DNA of 64,000 nucleotides from Bacillota bacterium (GCA_023386345.1 JAEWJT010000017.1:1-64000), one strand, 5' to 3'; positions 50,528 to 60,434 are shown, counted from the first letter of the stretch. Translations and numbers: made by a program. The notes: a model not told the origin generated them from the letters alone.

Positions 50528-51754
50528 ATGAATTTAGATTTAATTAAAGAATTTGATAGCGAACTTTATAATGCTATGATGGAAGAAAAAGAAAGACAAG
50601 AAACTAATATTGAGCTTATTGCATCTGAGAATTTTGTTTCAGAGAGAGTATTACAAGCAGCAGGAAGTCATTTAACTAATAAATATGCTGAAGGATATCC
50701 TGGAAAAAGATATTACGGTGGTTGTGAATTCGTTGACAAGGTTGAAAATTTAGCAATTGATAGATTAAAAAGATTGTTTAATGCAGACCACGCAAATGTT
50801 CAGCCTCACTCAGGATCAAATGCTAACTTTGGAGTATATTTCTCAATTTTAATGCCTGGAGATAAAATCCTTGGTATGGACTTATCACACGGTGGACACT
50901 TAACACATGGATCACCTGTTAATATGTCAGGAAAATATTTTGATGTTAAATTCTACGGAGTTAATAAAGAAACTGAAAAAATTGACTATGATGAAGTAAG
51001 AGCTATAGCTAAAAAAGAACAGCCAAAGCTGATAGTTGCCGGAGCAAGTGCTTACCCAAGAGCGATAGATTTTAAAGCTTTCAGAAGTATAGCTGATGAA
51101 GTCGGAGCATATTTCATGGTTGATATGGCTCATATCGCTGGACTTGTAGCAGCAGGCTTGCATGCAAATCCAATGGAGTATGCTGATTTTGTAACAACAA
51201 CTACTCATAAAACACTAAGAGGACCAAGAGGTGGAGCTATACTTTGCAAGGCAGATTTCGCTAAGCAAGTTGACAAAGCTATATTCCCTGGAATACAAGG
51301 TGGACCGCTTGAGCATATTATAGCTGCTAAGGCAGTATGCTTTGAGGAAGCATTAAAGCCAGAATTTAAAGAATACCAAAAATCAGTTGTAGAAAATGCT
51401 CAAATATTAGCACAAGCATTAACTGAAAAAGGATTTAGATTAGTTTCTGGTGGCACTGATAATCACTTGATGCTATTAGATTTAAGAAATAAGGATATAA
51501 CAGGAAAAGATGCTGAAAAGCTTCTTGATGAGATACATATAACTACAAACAAGAATACTATTCCTTTTGATCCTCAATCTCCATTTATAACAAGTGGACT
51601 AAGAATTGGAACTCCTGCAATAACAACAAGAGGAATGAAGAAAGCAGAGATATTAGAGCTAGCTGACATCATGGACTTAGCAATAAGCAAAAAGGCTGAC
51701 TTATCTACATTAAAGGGTAGAGTTCTCGAATTGACAAAGAAATTTAATAAATAA
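50528..51754 (+). CDS. glyA: Serine hydroxymethyltransferase
   Basis: A 408-residue PLP enzyme that interconverts serine and glycine with tetrahydrofolate as one-carbon acceptor. Conserved blocks are ELIASENFVSERVLQAAGSH, GYPGKRYYGGCEFVD, HSGSNANFGVYF, DMAHIAGLVAAGLH and the PLP-lysine segment TTTTHKTLRGPRGG at about 223-236. Normal length. GAGGAG is the SD. A 152-bp gap with a small GTGAATT/AATTCAC hairpin separates it from the racemase gene; a strong terminator follows. Confidence 0.97.
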   Translation: MNLDLIKEFDSELYNAMMEEKERQETNIELIASENFVSERVLQAAGSHLTNKYAEGYPGKRYYGGCEFVDKVENLAIDRLKRLFNADHANVQPHSGSNANFGVYFSILMPGDKILGMDLSHGGHLTHGSPVNMSGKYFDVKFYGVNKETEKIDYDEVRAIAKKEQPKLIVAGASAYPRAIDFKAFRSIADEVGAYFMVDMAHIAGLVAAGLHANPMEYADFVTTTTHKTLRGPRGGAILCKADFAKQVDKAIFPGIQGGPLEHIIAAKAVCFEEALKPEFKEYQKSVVENAQILAQALTEKGFRLVSGGTDNHLMLLDLRNKDITGKDAEKLLDEIHITTNKNTIPFDPQSPFITSGLRIGTPAITTRGMKKAEILELADIMDLAISKKADLSTLKGRVLELTKKFNK

Positions 51755-51769
51755 ACTTTATAAATATAA

Positions 51770-51804
51770 AACCCCTGAAATATCAATAAAATATTTCAGG
51801 GGTT
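51770..51804. terminator. Bidirectional terminator between glyA and the chemoreceptor
   Basis: AACCCCTGAAATAT (51770-51783) pairs perfectly with ATATTTCAGGGGTT (51791-51804), followed by TTTGTATTTTT on the + strand and preceded by an A-rich run. It serves the convergent glyA and chemoreceptor genes. Confidence 0.92.
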
Positions 51805-51821
51805 TTTGTATTTTTAATCAA

Positions 51822-53567
51822 TTAAGCTTCTTCTTCACTATATTCCATATATTCCGTATCTTCATCTTCTACATGATCTATGTATCCCATTGTAGAGCGA
51901 CTTAATTCAAACTGGTTAATCAATGATTTCATAGTTGCTGCTTGTCCACTTAATTCTTCACTTGCTGCTGCACTTTCTTGTGATGTTGCAGAGTTTGTCT
52001 GAACTACTGAGGAAATTTGATCAACGCTTTGTGAAATTTGTGAAATATATGTTGCCTGATCATTTGAAGTTGCTGCTATCTTTCCTACCATTTCTAATAT
52101 TTGATCAGAAACCTTAGCAACCTCACTAAATGCCTTATTTGTATTTTCTGCTAATTTTTCTCCGTGTGATACATAACGTATAGAATTTTCAATTAATTCA
52201 GCAGTATCTTTAGCTGCATCAGCAGATTTCTGTGCCAAGTTACGAACTTCATCGGCAACAACAGCAAAGCCTTTTCCAGCAGTACCGGCACGAGCTGCTT
52301 CAACTGCTGCATTTAATGCTAAAATATTTGTTTGGAAAGCAATGTCGTCGATTGCTTTAATAATTTTTTGAATATTTTCAGATGCTACAGCTATATCTTT
52401 AATAGCTTGTACCATTTGCTTCATCTCAGATTGACTCTTTAAAACAACCTTACCTGCTTGTTTTCCTAGTTCATTAGCAGTTTGAGAGTATTTAGCTGTC
52501 TGAGAAATTTGGTTAGTTATTTCAGTAATATTTGCAGATAATTCTTGTATACTGCTTGCTTGCTCTTCTGCGCCTTGAGCTAATGTTTGAGAGCCTAGGG
52601 CTACTTGATCTGCACCTGATCCAACTTGATTAGATGCTAAATCTAATTCAAGCAAGGTATTGTTCATGTCATTTTGAAACTTTTCGAAAGATTTCTTTAT
52701 ATTTGCGAAATCTCCAAGGAAATTAATACTATATTCAGAATTGAAATTACCTTTAGAGAATTCTGACATTCCGAAATCAATAGCATTGATATACTTTAAT
52801 ATTTCACTAAAGCTAAAATTAATATTTTCAGCAAGTTCACCGAATTCATTTTTAGCATCATAATCGACGCTTGTGTTTAAATTACCTTTAGACAATTCAG
52901 ATACAGCATCTTTTATTTTATTTGTAGCTCCTGTTATGTTAAATGTTGTTTTAAGTGCGAAATAAATGCTTACAGAAAGTACCATGACAAATACGACAAC
53001 TAAAATTATAATAAATGCGATAATCATTGTATCTGTATCTTTTTTAGCTAATTCACTTTGTTTTGCTGTCGATTCTTCGATAGCTAATTCAATTTGTGTA
53101 AGCTCTTTCAAAGCTAAAGCAGAATCTTCTAGTACTAGTGTCTTTGCTGCTTGTCTATTGTTATTTTCAACTTGATCTGTTGCATCATTAGCTATAGCAA
53201 ACCATTTATTGAGAGCACTTTCATAACTAGCATACTGACCATCAGCTTCACCATATGATTCTTTTAAAATTTCTAGCTGTTTTTTTATATTATTTATAGC
53301 TACACTAATTTTATTTGTAAACAATATTGCATCCTCTCTCTTGTTTGAAAGAATCATGTCACTTAAATTACGAGCAGCTATATTAGATTCTGTTCTACAG
53401 ACCTTAACAGCATTTTCAGATACTAAAATTTTATTAGTAAAAATATCTACAGAATTTTTTGTTTGAATAAGACCTATAATGCCAACAGAAATTATTACTG
53501 TAGTTAGAACAATAATTAAAGAAAATATCATGAGCAAATAGGGTTTTAGCTTCATTTTTTTAAACAT
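51822..53567 (-). CDS. Methyl-accepting chemotaxis protein (4HB sensor)
   Basis: A 581-residue transmembrane chemoreceptor. TM1 is at about 10-32, a four-helix-bundle periplasmic sensor at about 33-180 (VRTESNIAARNLSDMILSNK-like helices; FTNKISVAINNIKKQL), TM2 at about 183-207, then HAMP, and a long cytoplasmic MA domain. The hairpin tip that binds CheA/CheW reads AIDDIAFQTNILALNAAVEA. The ligand is unknown. Its start overlaps the stop of the upstream MCP gene by 8 nt, so the two are coupled. Confidence 0.93.
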   Translation of the reverse strand: MFKKMKLKPYLLMIFSLIIVLTTVIISVGIIGLIQTKNSVDIFTNKILVSENAVKVCRTESNIAARNLSDMILSNKREDAILFTNKISVAINNIKKQLEILKESYGEADGQYASYESALNKWFAIANDATDQVENNNRQAAKTLVLEDSALALKELTQIELAIEESTAKQSELAKKDTDTMIIAFIIILVVVFVMVLSVSIYFALKTTFNITGATNKIKDAVSELSKGNLNTSVDYDAKNEFGELAENINFSFSEILKYINAIDFGMSEFSKGNFNSEYSINFLGDFANIKKSFEKFQNDMNNTLLELDLASNQVGSGADQVALGSQTLAQGAEEQASSIQELSANITEITNQISQTAKYSQTANELGKQAGKVVLKSQSEMKQMVQAIKDIAVASENIQKIIKAIDDIAFQTNILALNAAVEAARAGTAGKGFAVVADEVRNLAQKSADAAKDTAELIENSIRYVSHGEKLAENTNKAFSEVAKVSDQILEMVGKIAATSNDQATYISQISQSVDQISSVVQTNSATSQESAAASEELSGQAATMKSLINQFELSRSTMGYIDHVEDEDTEYMEYSEEEA

Positions 53568-55542
53568 TTTTTATCCCTCCCTGGATTTTAAATCTACTTA
53601 TTAATTCATTCAGCATTGAAGCCTGGCTTGACAATTCTTGGCTTGCAGCTGCGCTTTCCTCAGATGTAGCTGAGTTCGTTTGAGTTACGGCTGATATTTG
53701 TTCAACCCCCATTGTAACCTGCGAAATTGATTCAGCTTGTACTGAAGAAGATTTGCTTATATTATCAATTTTTTCAATTGCTACAGCAGTCATTTTAACT
53801 ATGGATGTTAGAGCCACAGCAGTTTCATCAGCTATAGTTTTACCATTTTCAACAGCGTTAATTGAAGCCTCAATCAATTCTGTTGTGTTTTTAACTGCAT
53901 CAGAGCTTCTTTGAGCTAGGTTACGAACCTCCTCTGCAACTACTGCAAAGCCCTTTCCAGCAGTACCAGCACGAGCTGCCTCAACCGCCGCATTAAGAGC
54001 AAGTATATTTGTTTGAAAAGCTATATCTTCAATTGTTTTCACAATTTTCTTTATTTCACTTGATTTTATGTTTATTTCATCCATTGCAATAAGCATTTCC
54101 TGCATAAGTCTATTTCCATTCTCAACCTCATGGCCTGTTTTAATTGTTATTTCATTTGCTGTCTTTGCATCCTCTGCATTAGCCATGATTTTTTCTGAAA
54201 TTTCAGATATAGTTGCTGAAAGTTCTTCAATGCTGCTTGCTTGCTCTGTAGCACCCTGTGATAGTGCCTGTGCACCTGATGAAACCTGTTCTGAACCACT
54301 TGACACCTGCTCTGCTGAAATCTTAACTGCACCTAGAGCTTCACTTAATGATGACATAATAGTTATTATTGCATTTCCTATTCGCTTAAATACTCCAACA
54401 TACTCAACATTTGATTCTAAGTCAAAATTACCTCCTGCCATTTCCTCTAGTGCGCTTGCGGCATCCTTTGTAATTGCATTTGTAATTTCTATCATAGAGT
54501 TTAGACCTTTGGCCATTTTACCAATTTCATCATTTGATTTAACAGAAATGTTTATATCATAATTTCCTTTTGATATCTCCTCAACAGCGCTTTCTATTTC
54601 TACTATAGGCTTAGTTAAGACTCTAGCAAACCTAATCATAAAAAATACAGTAAAAGTTAAAGCTAGCAATGATACAATTGAAGAAATTAAAATTACTGTA
54701 TAAGTAGGTGCTAAAAACTCGGATTTTTCAACCATAATACCTAAAGCCCAATTATTACTGCCTTTGATAGGTGTAGTATATACTAAGTAATTCTTGCCGA
54801 TATATTGTATTGTTCCATAGGAGGCTGTTCCATTAATAGCTTTGCTGTCATGTTCTGCAAATTTTTCTAATGTTTTGTCGGCTTTTGCTTCTTCTATTGA
54901 ATTTTCTTGTGATAAAACCAGACTATAGTCATTATCTGCAATTGTAGTACCATCTTTGTTGACAATATAGCTTGTACCTGTTTCTCCCACTTTTATTGAT
55001 GATATAATAGATGATAGACGAATACTGTCCATAGAAGCATATACAATTCCAACTACCTTTGAATTATAAACTCCATCACTCCAAAGAGGTGCTGCAATAA
55101 AAAATTCTGAGCTTTTTCCATCAGAACTTATAACAGGAGAGCTTATAGATATTTTGCCATTTAGCGCATTTTCTTTGAGCTCATTATCCGGTATACGATT
55201 ACCATCAAGAAGTAATCCATTTTTATCTGATATTCCTAATGATGCAAAACCGTGCTGATCTGCTTTATCTTTGAGAAGGCTTAGTTTATCTTTGATTAAT
55301 TCTGTGTTGCTTGCTAATCTTTTTGTTGTTCCAATATCAGCTACGATATTAGTTAAATTTTTGAGTTCGCTTTCAATAACAAGTGCAGCTGTTTTTGATG
55401 TTTCTCCAAGAATGGTTTCCACAGTTTGCTCTGTAGCACGTAAATTTCCTATGGAATTTATTAGGATGATAATACCTAAGGAGAAAAATATTAAAGGTAA
55501 AACAGTAAATAAAATTTTAGATCTTATCGAATTCGTTTTCAT
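53560..55542 (-). CDS. Methyl-accepting chemotaxis protein (dCache sensor)
   Basis: A chemoreceptor of about 660 residues. It begins MKTNSIRSKILFTVLPLIFF with TM1, then a dCache-type extracellular domain of about 250 residues (VSETGTSYIVNKDG-like GETGTSYIVNKDGTTIADN and NWALGIMVEKSEFLAPTY), TM2, HAMP and a cytoplasmic MA domain whose tip is TIEDIAFQTNILALNAAVEA. dCache domains bind amino acids or carboxylates; the neighbourhood of serine genes makes an amino acid attractant possible. ATG 55542 has GAAAGGAA upstream. Confidence 0.93.
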   Translation of the reverse strand: MKTNSIRSKILFTVLPLIFFSLGIIILINSIGNLRATEQTVETILGETSKTAALVIESELKNLTNIVADIGTTKRLASNTELIKDKLSLLKDKADQHGFASLGISDKNGLLLDGNRIPDNELKENALNGKISISSPVISSDGKSSEFFIAAPLWSDGVYNSKVVGIVYASMDSIRLSSIISSIKVGETGTSYIVNKDGTTIADNDYSLVLSQENSIEEAKADKTLEKFAEHDSKAINGTASYGTIQYIGKNYLVYTTPIKGSNNWALGIMVEKSEFLAPTYTVILISSIVSLLALTFTVFFMIRFARVLTKPIVEIESAVEEISKGNYDINISVKSNDEIGKMAKGLNSMIEITNAITKDAASALEEMAGGNFDLESNVEYVGVFKRIGNAIITIMSSLSEALGAVKISAEQVSSGSEQVSSGAQALSQGATEQASSIEELSATISEISEKIMANAEDAKTANEITIKTGHEVENGNRLMQEMLIAMDEINIKSSEIKKIVKTIEDIAFQTNILALNAAVEAARAGTAGKGFAVVAEEVRNLAQRSSDAVKNTTELIEASINAVENGKTIADETAVALTSIVKMTAVAIEKIDNISKSSSVQAESISQVTMGVEQISAVTQTNSATSEESAAASQELSSQASMLNELISRFKIQGGIKNV

Positions 55543-55941
55543 TGTAATTCCTTTCCTTTCTAAAATTCTAAAATGATAAAATAAGAAATATTGCAATATA
55601 CGGATGTCAAAAGGCTTAAAAACATTGTTTTATACAGTATATAATGATTTCCTACCTAATCTTACAATGTTAAATATTGAGATATTTAAATAAAATGTCG
55701 AAACTTTGTATATTAGTTACATTATAATAAAATCGTAACAAAAAATCAATATATTTATAACTGCATTATTAAAAAAACTAATACTGTTCTTATTTTCATT
55801 TTTCAAGTGAAATTTAAAAAATAGCAAAATTTAATAAAAAATTTCTTATAATTACCAGCGATTATAATAATATTTTTCTTTACAAATGTCTGAAAATTTA
55901 CTAATATAGCTATAATAGAGATGGAAAGGATTATAAATAAA
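55543..55941. other. Divergent intergenic region between chemoreceptor and sdaAB genes
   Basis: About 380 bp of AT-rich DNA carrying the promoters for both directions. A perfect palindrome ATATTGCAATAT lies at 55588-55599, close to the chemoreceptor start, and a TATAAT-like box lies near 55862 ahead of sdaAB. No gene and no clear terminator was seen. Confidence 0.45.
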
Positions 55942-56622
55942 ATGAAAAAAGTAAATAGTATTTTTGATGTTTTAGGACCTATTATGATAGGGCCTTCAAG
56001 CTCGCATACAGCAGGGGCAGCGCGTCTTGCTAAGATAGCGAGAGATATATGTGAAGAAAGAATAAAAAGAGCAAAATTTTACCTTCATGGTTCATTTGCC
56101 AGAACGTATAAGGGACATGGAACCGATAGGGCTCTTGTAGCAGGTATATTAGGATATGAACCTGATGATGAAAGATTAAGAGATTCACTGCAAATAGCTG
56201 ACAAGGAGAATTTAAAATACGAATTCGTTCCAGCTGATTTAGGTTTAGTTCATCCAAATACAGTCAAGTTTGAGTTAGAAGATATAAATGGAAAAATAAC
56301 ATATGTTATGGGATCTTCTGTCGGGGGAGGGGCTGTTGTCATCACTAAAATAAATGATTTTGACGTTGATTTCACTGGTGAGTATGATACAATAATAACT
56401 AGACATATTGATAAGAGAGGTATAATAAGCGAGGTTTCGGGTATTCTTGCTCATAACAGAATTAATATTGCTAATATGAAGGTTTTGAGAAACTCTGGTT
56501 CAAAGGATGCTTCAATGGTTATAGAAATTGACAGTGCCTCTAATAAGAATGTAATTGATATGATAAAAGAGATAGATTCGATGAAATCTGTAATAGAAAT
56601 AAAAAAACCGGGAACAAAATAA
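55942..56622 (+). CDS. sdaAB: L-serine dehydratase, iron-sulfur type, beta subunit
   Basis: The beta chain of the oxygen-sensitive [4Fe-4S] serine dehydratase, which deaminates L-serine to pyruvate and ammonia. It has IFDVLGPIMIGPSSSHTAGA at the N-terminus and GHGTDRALVAGILGYEPDD, and a C-terminal ACT domain with HIDKRGIISEVSGILAHN at about residues 150-167. I choose ATG 55942, which gives the usual MKKVNSIFDVLGP start; ATG 55921 is an alternative seven codons earlier. sdaAA follows after 19 bp. Confidence 0.94.
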   Translation: MKKVNSIFDVLGPIMIGPSSSHTAGAARLAKIARDICEERIKRAKFYLHGSFARTYKGHGTDRALVAGILGYEPDDERLRDSLQIADKENLKYEFVPADLGLVHPNTVKFELEDINGKITYVMGSSVGGGAVVITKINDFDVDFTGEYDTIITRHIDKRGIISEVSGILAHNRINIANMKVLRNSGSKDASMVIEIDSASNKNVIDMIKEIDSMKSVIEIKKPGTK

Positions 56623-56641
56623 AGAAAGGAAAACAATTAAA

Positions 56642-57511
56642 ATGTATAATAATGCAAAAGAACTACTAAAAGAATGTATGGAAAAAAATCTTCCAATATC
56701 TGAAGTAGTTATAAATGATGAAATAGATTCAACAGCTGTAACAAGAGAAGAAATAGTATCAAGAATGAAGAACGTTCTTGATGTTATGAAGAAGTCAATA
56801 AGTGACATGGAAGCAAAGGAAACAATGGGAGGAATAATAGGGGGAGAAGCTCAGAAATTAGATAATTACGTTAAAAACAAAAAAACTATATGCGGAGGCT
56901 CAATAAACAAAGCGATGATTCGTGCCTTGGCTGCTGCACAGCACAATGCTTCAATGGGTAGAATTTGTGCAGCACCGACAGCAGGTTCAAGCGGAATAAT
57001 CCCTGCTTCAATTGTAACTGGTGCTGAGGAGCTTGGATGTGATGAAGATGTAATTATAAAAGGACTTTTGACAGCTTCTGGCATAGGTAAAATAATCATT
57101 CAAAATGCAACTGTTTCAGGTGCAGAAGGGGGATGTCAGGCAGAATGTGGTTCAGCAGCAGCGATGGCGGCTGCGGGACTTGTTGAAATGGCAGGAGGAA
57201 CTCCGAAAATGGCTTTAACAGCAGCAGCAATAGCACTTAAAAATGTCATGGGATTAATTTGTGATCCGATAGCGGGACTTGTTGAATCTCCTTGTTCAAA
57301 GAGAAATTCATCTGGAGCAGTCAATGCTATGACCTCGGCAGAGCTTGCTTTATCGGGAATTACGAGTGTAGTAGATTTTGATGAGACTGTAGAGGCTATG
57401 TATAGTGTTGGCAGAATGATGCACCCTAATTTAAAAGAAACAGCTTTAGGTGGGATTGCGGTAACTGAAACAGGAATTGAATTATCTAAAAAAGTTCACG
57501 GTGAAAATTAA
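56642..57511 (+). CDS. sdaAA: L-serine dehydratase, iron-sulfur type, alpha subunit
   Basis: The 289-residue alpha chain with the cluster and active site. Landmarks are KKTICGGSINKAMIRALAAA, ASMGRICAAPTAGSSGIIP, GCQAECGSAAAMAAAGLVE, MGLICDPIAGLVESPCSKRN, which hold the conserved cysteines for the [4Fe-4S] cluster. AAAGGAAAA precedes the ATG. Together with sdaAB it channels serine to pyruvate for fermentation, linking to the reducing-equivalent disposal by the hydrogenase at 8122-12622. Confidence 0.95.
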   Translation: MYNNAKELLKECMEKNLPISEVVINDEIDSTAVTREEIVSRMKNVLDVMKKSISDMEAKETMGGIIGGEAQKLDNYVKNKKTICGGSINKAMIRALAAAQHNASMGRICAAPTAGSSGIIPASIVTGAEELGCDEDVIIKGLLTASGIGKIIIQNATVSGAEGGCQAECGSAAAMAAAGLVEMAGGTPKMALTAAAIALKNVMGLICDPIAGLVESPCSKRNSSGAVNAMTSAELALSGITSVVDFDETVEAMYSVGRMMHPNLKETALGGIAVTETGIELSKKVHGEN

Positions 57512-57553
57512 AATTTTAAAAACTTAAAATTGATATTAGAAAGGGACGTAAAT

Positions 57554-57982
57554 ATGAGCAGTTTGAATTTAGCACAGGAAACAATGTATAATGAAAATCA
57601 AAAAATAGTTATAGTTAATAACAATAAGGTGATATATAAAAACGATGGTTTTGGAATAAAACCTTTATATTTAGCATATATGAAGATTAAGGACCAAATG
57701 CAAGGAGCTTCATGTTCTGATAGAGTTATAGGGAAGGCGGCAGCATGGATATATAGGGAGGCAGATATCAAGGAATTGTACTGTGAGGTCATAACTACAA
57801 GAGCAAAAAATCTGCTTATTGATAATGGTATAAAGTTGATATATGTAGAAGAAGTTGAGTTTATAGAGAATAGAGATAAAACCGGAATGTGTCCAGTAGA
57901 AACTCTTGCTAAAGACGAAGAAGATTTTGAAAATTTGTTAGTTAATATTGAAAAATTTTTAGTTGAAAAAGGCTTATTATAA
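57554..57982 (+). CDS. DUF1893 family protein
   Basis: A 142-residue protein with a cytidine-deaminase-like DUF1893 pattern: KIVIVNNNKVIYKNDGFGIK, then CSDRVIGKAAAWIYREADIK and RDKTGMCPVETLAKDEED. The cysteine in GMCPVE and the earlier KAAA region match this family, whose activity is unknown. GAAAGGGA lies 7 nt before ATG 57554; TTG 57530 is less likely. A hairpin follows its stop. Confidence 0.87.
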   Translation: MSSLNLAQETMYNENQKIVIVNNNKVIYKNDGFGIKPLYLAYMKIKDQMQGASCSDRVIGKAAAWIYREADIKELYCEVITTRAKNLLIDNGIKLIYVEEVEFIENRDKTGMCPVETLAKDEEDFENLLVNIEKFLVEKGLL

Positions 57983-57985
57983 AAA

Positions 57986-58003
57986 AGCGAAATGAATTTC
58001 GCT
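57986..58003 (+). terminator. Hairpin after the DUF1893 gene
   Basis: AGCGAAAT (57986-57993) pairs perfectly with ATTTCGCT (57996-58003) around GA. It is almost the same as the hairpin after spo0J (7754). A T-run is lacking, so efficiency is doubtful. Confidence 0.5.
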
Positions 58004-58103
58004 CTATAAATACACACTATGATAGTAGAGTCTAGTTTCACTCCATCCGTTTCATAATTATAAACAGTAACAAATTATTAGTACAAAGGGAGAATAGTTT
58101 AAT

Positions 58104-58958
58104 ATGAATCGAATTAAGCTTAATTCGTATGCAAAAATAAATTTATTTTTGGATGTAATAAATAAGAGAGAAGATGGTTATCATAATATAAAATCTGTCA
58201 TGCAAAGAGTAGATTTATATGATAAATTACAAATATTTGAAAATAAATCAGGCGTAGAATTATCTTGTGACAATCATAAAATACCAACTGATGAAAGGAA
58301 CACTTGTCACAAGGCTGCAACACTAATAAAAGAAAAATTTAATATAAACACAGGTATAAAAATAGCAATAAAAAAGACAATACCATCTGGAGCAGGTCTT
58401 GCAGGAGGCAGCTCAAATGCGGCTACTGTGATAGTAGGTCTTAATGAGCTTTGGAACTTAGGCATGACTAACCAAGAGATGCAAGAGCTAGGTGTAAAGG
58501 TAGGAGCAGATGTGGCATTTTGTCTTAGAGGCGGAACTTGCCTGTGTGAAGGACTTGGTGATATAATCACAGAACTAAATCCATTTATGTGGGAAAATAT
58601 ACTTATAATTAAGCCGAGCTATAGCATTTCTACACCACTTGCATATAACACACTCAAAGAAAATGAACATAATCGTTATATTGACAATAAAATTTTGAAT
58701 TACATAAATAGCAGTGATTATTATAATACTTGCTTGTCGGTAGCTAATACTCTTGAACTTGCAGCTTTTAGACTACAGCCTAAGATAACTTTAATTAAAG
58801 ATGATTTAAAAAGTACAGGTGCAATTTCGTCACTTATGACAGGTAGCGGTTCTGCTGTTTTTGGCTTCTATAATGATAAATTCTCTATCATGAAAGCATA
58901 TGAAATTTTATCTAAAAAATATAAGAGAATATTTATGTGCAAAACTGTAAATAAATAA
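58104..58958 (+). CDS. ispE: 4-diphosphocytidyl-2-C-methyl-D-erythritol kinase
   Basis: IspE phosphorylates CDP-methylerythritol in the MEP pathway of isoprenoid synthesis. The 284-residue GHMP kinase has LNSYAKINLFLDVINKREDG at the N-terminus, the ATP-binding PSGAGLAGGSSNAATVI at about 96-112 and GADVAFCLRGGTCLCEG, with LMTGSGSAVFGF near the C-terminus. AAAGGGAGAA is the SD. It indicates that this organism uses the MEP route. Confidence 0.95.
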   Translation: MNRIKLNSYAKINLFLDVINKREDGYHNIKSVMQRVDLYDKLQIFENKSGVELSCDNHKIPTDERNTCHKAATLIKEKFNINTGIKIAIKKTIPSGAGLAGGSSNAATVIVGLNELWNLGMTNQEMQELGVKVGADVAFCLRGGTCLCEGLGDIITELNPFMWENILIIKPSYSISTPLAYNTLKENEHNRYIDNKILNYINSSDYYNTCLSVANTLELAAFRLQPKITLIKDDLKSTGAISSLMTGSGSAVFGFYNDKFSIMKAYEILSKKYKRIFMCKTVNK

Positions 58959-59027
58959 AGAGTATATAATTCATGTAGAAAAACTATACATTAAATACTA
59001 CATAACTTTTAAGGAGGATTTTAGAAT

Positions 59028-59711
59028 ATGGGTGGAGTAACATTTCCAGTAGCTTTTTTCGGGGGCATAACTTCATTTTTTTCACCTTGCATACTTCCGC
59101 TGATACCAGCATATATTGCGTATATCGCAGGTGTATCAATTGATGATAACACAAAAAAAGGAAAGTTTTTAATATTTACGAGGACAATAGGTTTTATAAT
59201 TGGATTTACAATTATATTTATGATTTTGGGTGGAGCTGTTTCTGCTTTAGGAGGTTTCATCTCGAAAAATATGAAGACTTTCAGATTTATAAGCGGAGCT
59301 ATAATAATAATTTTAGGATTTAATATGCTTGGTCTTATAAAATTAAAATTTTTTAATTTTACGTCTAATATGAGGACTCCTAAAACTAAAGGCTTTTTAG
59401 GTTCAATTTTGATGGGGATGTCTTTATCTATAGGCTGGACGCCTTGTATAGGTACAGTTTTGGCTTCAATACTTTTTATGGCTGCAGGTCAAACAGGTTT
59501 TGGGCAGGGAGTAATGCTTCTGCTTGTATATTCATTAGGCTTTGCAATACCGTTTATCATAGTGTCATTTATACTTAATTTATTTGACAAGAATATGGCA
59601 AAATTTGAGAAAGTAAGTGTTTATATAAACAAGATAGGTGGAGTAATTATAATTATTGTTGGTATATTGATAATGTTTGATAAATTAACAATTATAAATA
59701 GATTTTTATAA
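59028..59711 (+). CDS. ccdA: CcdA family membrane thiol-disulfide reductant transporter
   Basis: A 227-residue protein with six membrane segments. GITSFFSPCILPLIPAYIAY and SIGWTPCIGTVLASILFMAA carry the two redox cysteines that accept electrons from thioredoxin and pass them outside. Such CcdA proteins support cytochrome c maturation or extracytoplasmic thiol reduction. The next gene, a TlpA-like lipoprotein, is its likely partner and starts 29 bp after the stop. AAGGAGG is the SD. Confidence 0.92.
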   Translation: MGGVTFPVAFFGGITSFFSPCILPLIPAYIAYIAGVSIDDNTKKGKFLIFTRTIGFIIGFTIIFMILGGAVSALGGFISKNMKTFRFISGAIIIILGFNMLGLIKLKFFNFTSNMRTPKTKGFLGSILMGMSLSIGWTPCIGTVLASILFMAAGQTGFGQGVMLLLVYSLGFAIPFIIVSFILNLFDKNMAKFEKVSVYINKIGGVIIIIVGILIMFDKLTIINRFL

Positions 59712-59740
59712 AAATTTTATAGAGGGAGAGTAAAATTACA

Positions 59741-60274
59741 ATGAAAAAAATATTTATTATATTATTGCTTATGGCAATGATGCTTGTTAGTGCTTGTGCA
59801 AAGGATAAGGCTGAAATTCCGAAAGATGTTGAAGGTGCAACAAATGAGGTATCAAATACAGAGAAAAAACCAGTTATGGCTCCAGATTTTGAGCTGAAGG
59901 ATATGGAAGGCAATACAGTAAAACTTAGTGATTTCCTTGGTAAAAAGGTTATGCTTAATTTCTGGGCAACATGGTGTAAATTCTGTGTTCAGGAAATGCC
60001 TGATTTGATGAAGCTACAAGAAGCACATAAAGACGACTTAGTAATATTGTATGTAAATGTTGGAGAATCAAAGGATAAAGTACAGAAATTTATTGATGAG
60101 CAAAAATTAACAGGTACTGTACTTTTAGATGAAAAAATGGAAGTAGCATCTATGTATGGAGTAGACGCATATCCAACAACATTTGCTATAAATGAAAAAG
60201 GTGAAATGATAACATCTTGGAAAGGCATGATGGATTCCAATTTGATGGAACAAATGTATAATATAATAAAATAA
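59741..60274 (+). CDS. TlpA/ResA-like thiol-disulfide oxidoreductase lipoprotein
   Basis: A 177-residue extracytoplasmic thioredoxin-fold lipoprotein. The type II signal ends in the lipobox LVSACAKD, then a linker and the AhpC/TSA-type fold with FELKDMEGNTVKLSDFLGKK, the active site NFWATWCKFCVQEMP and the cis-proline in VDAYPTTFAINEKG. It would be kept reduced by the CcdA protein encoded immediately upstream. AGAGGGAGAG is the SD. A strong terminator follows. Confidence 0.92.
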   Translation: MKKIFIILLLMAMMLVSACAKDKAEIPKDVEGATNEVSNTEKKPVMAPDFELKDMEGNTVKLSDFLGKKVMLNFWATWCKFCVQEMPDLMKLQEAHKDDLVILYVNVGESKDKVQKFIDEQKLTGTVLLDEKMEVASMYGVDAYPTTFAINEKGEMITSWKGMMDSNLMEQMYNIIK

Positions 60275-60279
60275 GGTAA

Positions 60280-60317
60280 AAATCAAAGAAAATATTTTAT
60301 TTTCTTTGATTTTTTTA
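60280..60317 (+). terminator. Terminator of the ccdA-tlpA operon
   Basis: AAATCAAAGAAAAT (60280-60293) pairs with ATTTTCTTTGATTT (60299-60312), followed by TTTTTATTG. Confidence 0.87.
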
Positions 60318-60434
60318 TTGTATTAAGCTTTTCTTTTAACTTATTTTGTATCCTTAATTTTTCGATAACGAAAGTTTTTTTCTTCATAACTTAAACGATT
60401 TTAATAATATAAAATGAAGATGAATTTTTAAAAT

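Noticed and set aside
54068..54562. 164-codon + strand frame antisense to the chemoreceptor
   Set aside because: It mirrors the alanine/serine-rich signalling region of the - strand MCP gene and shows no family features.
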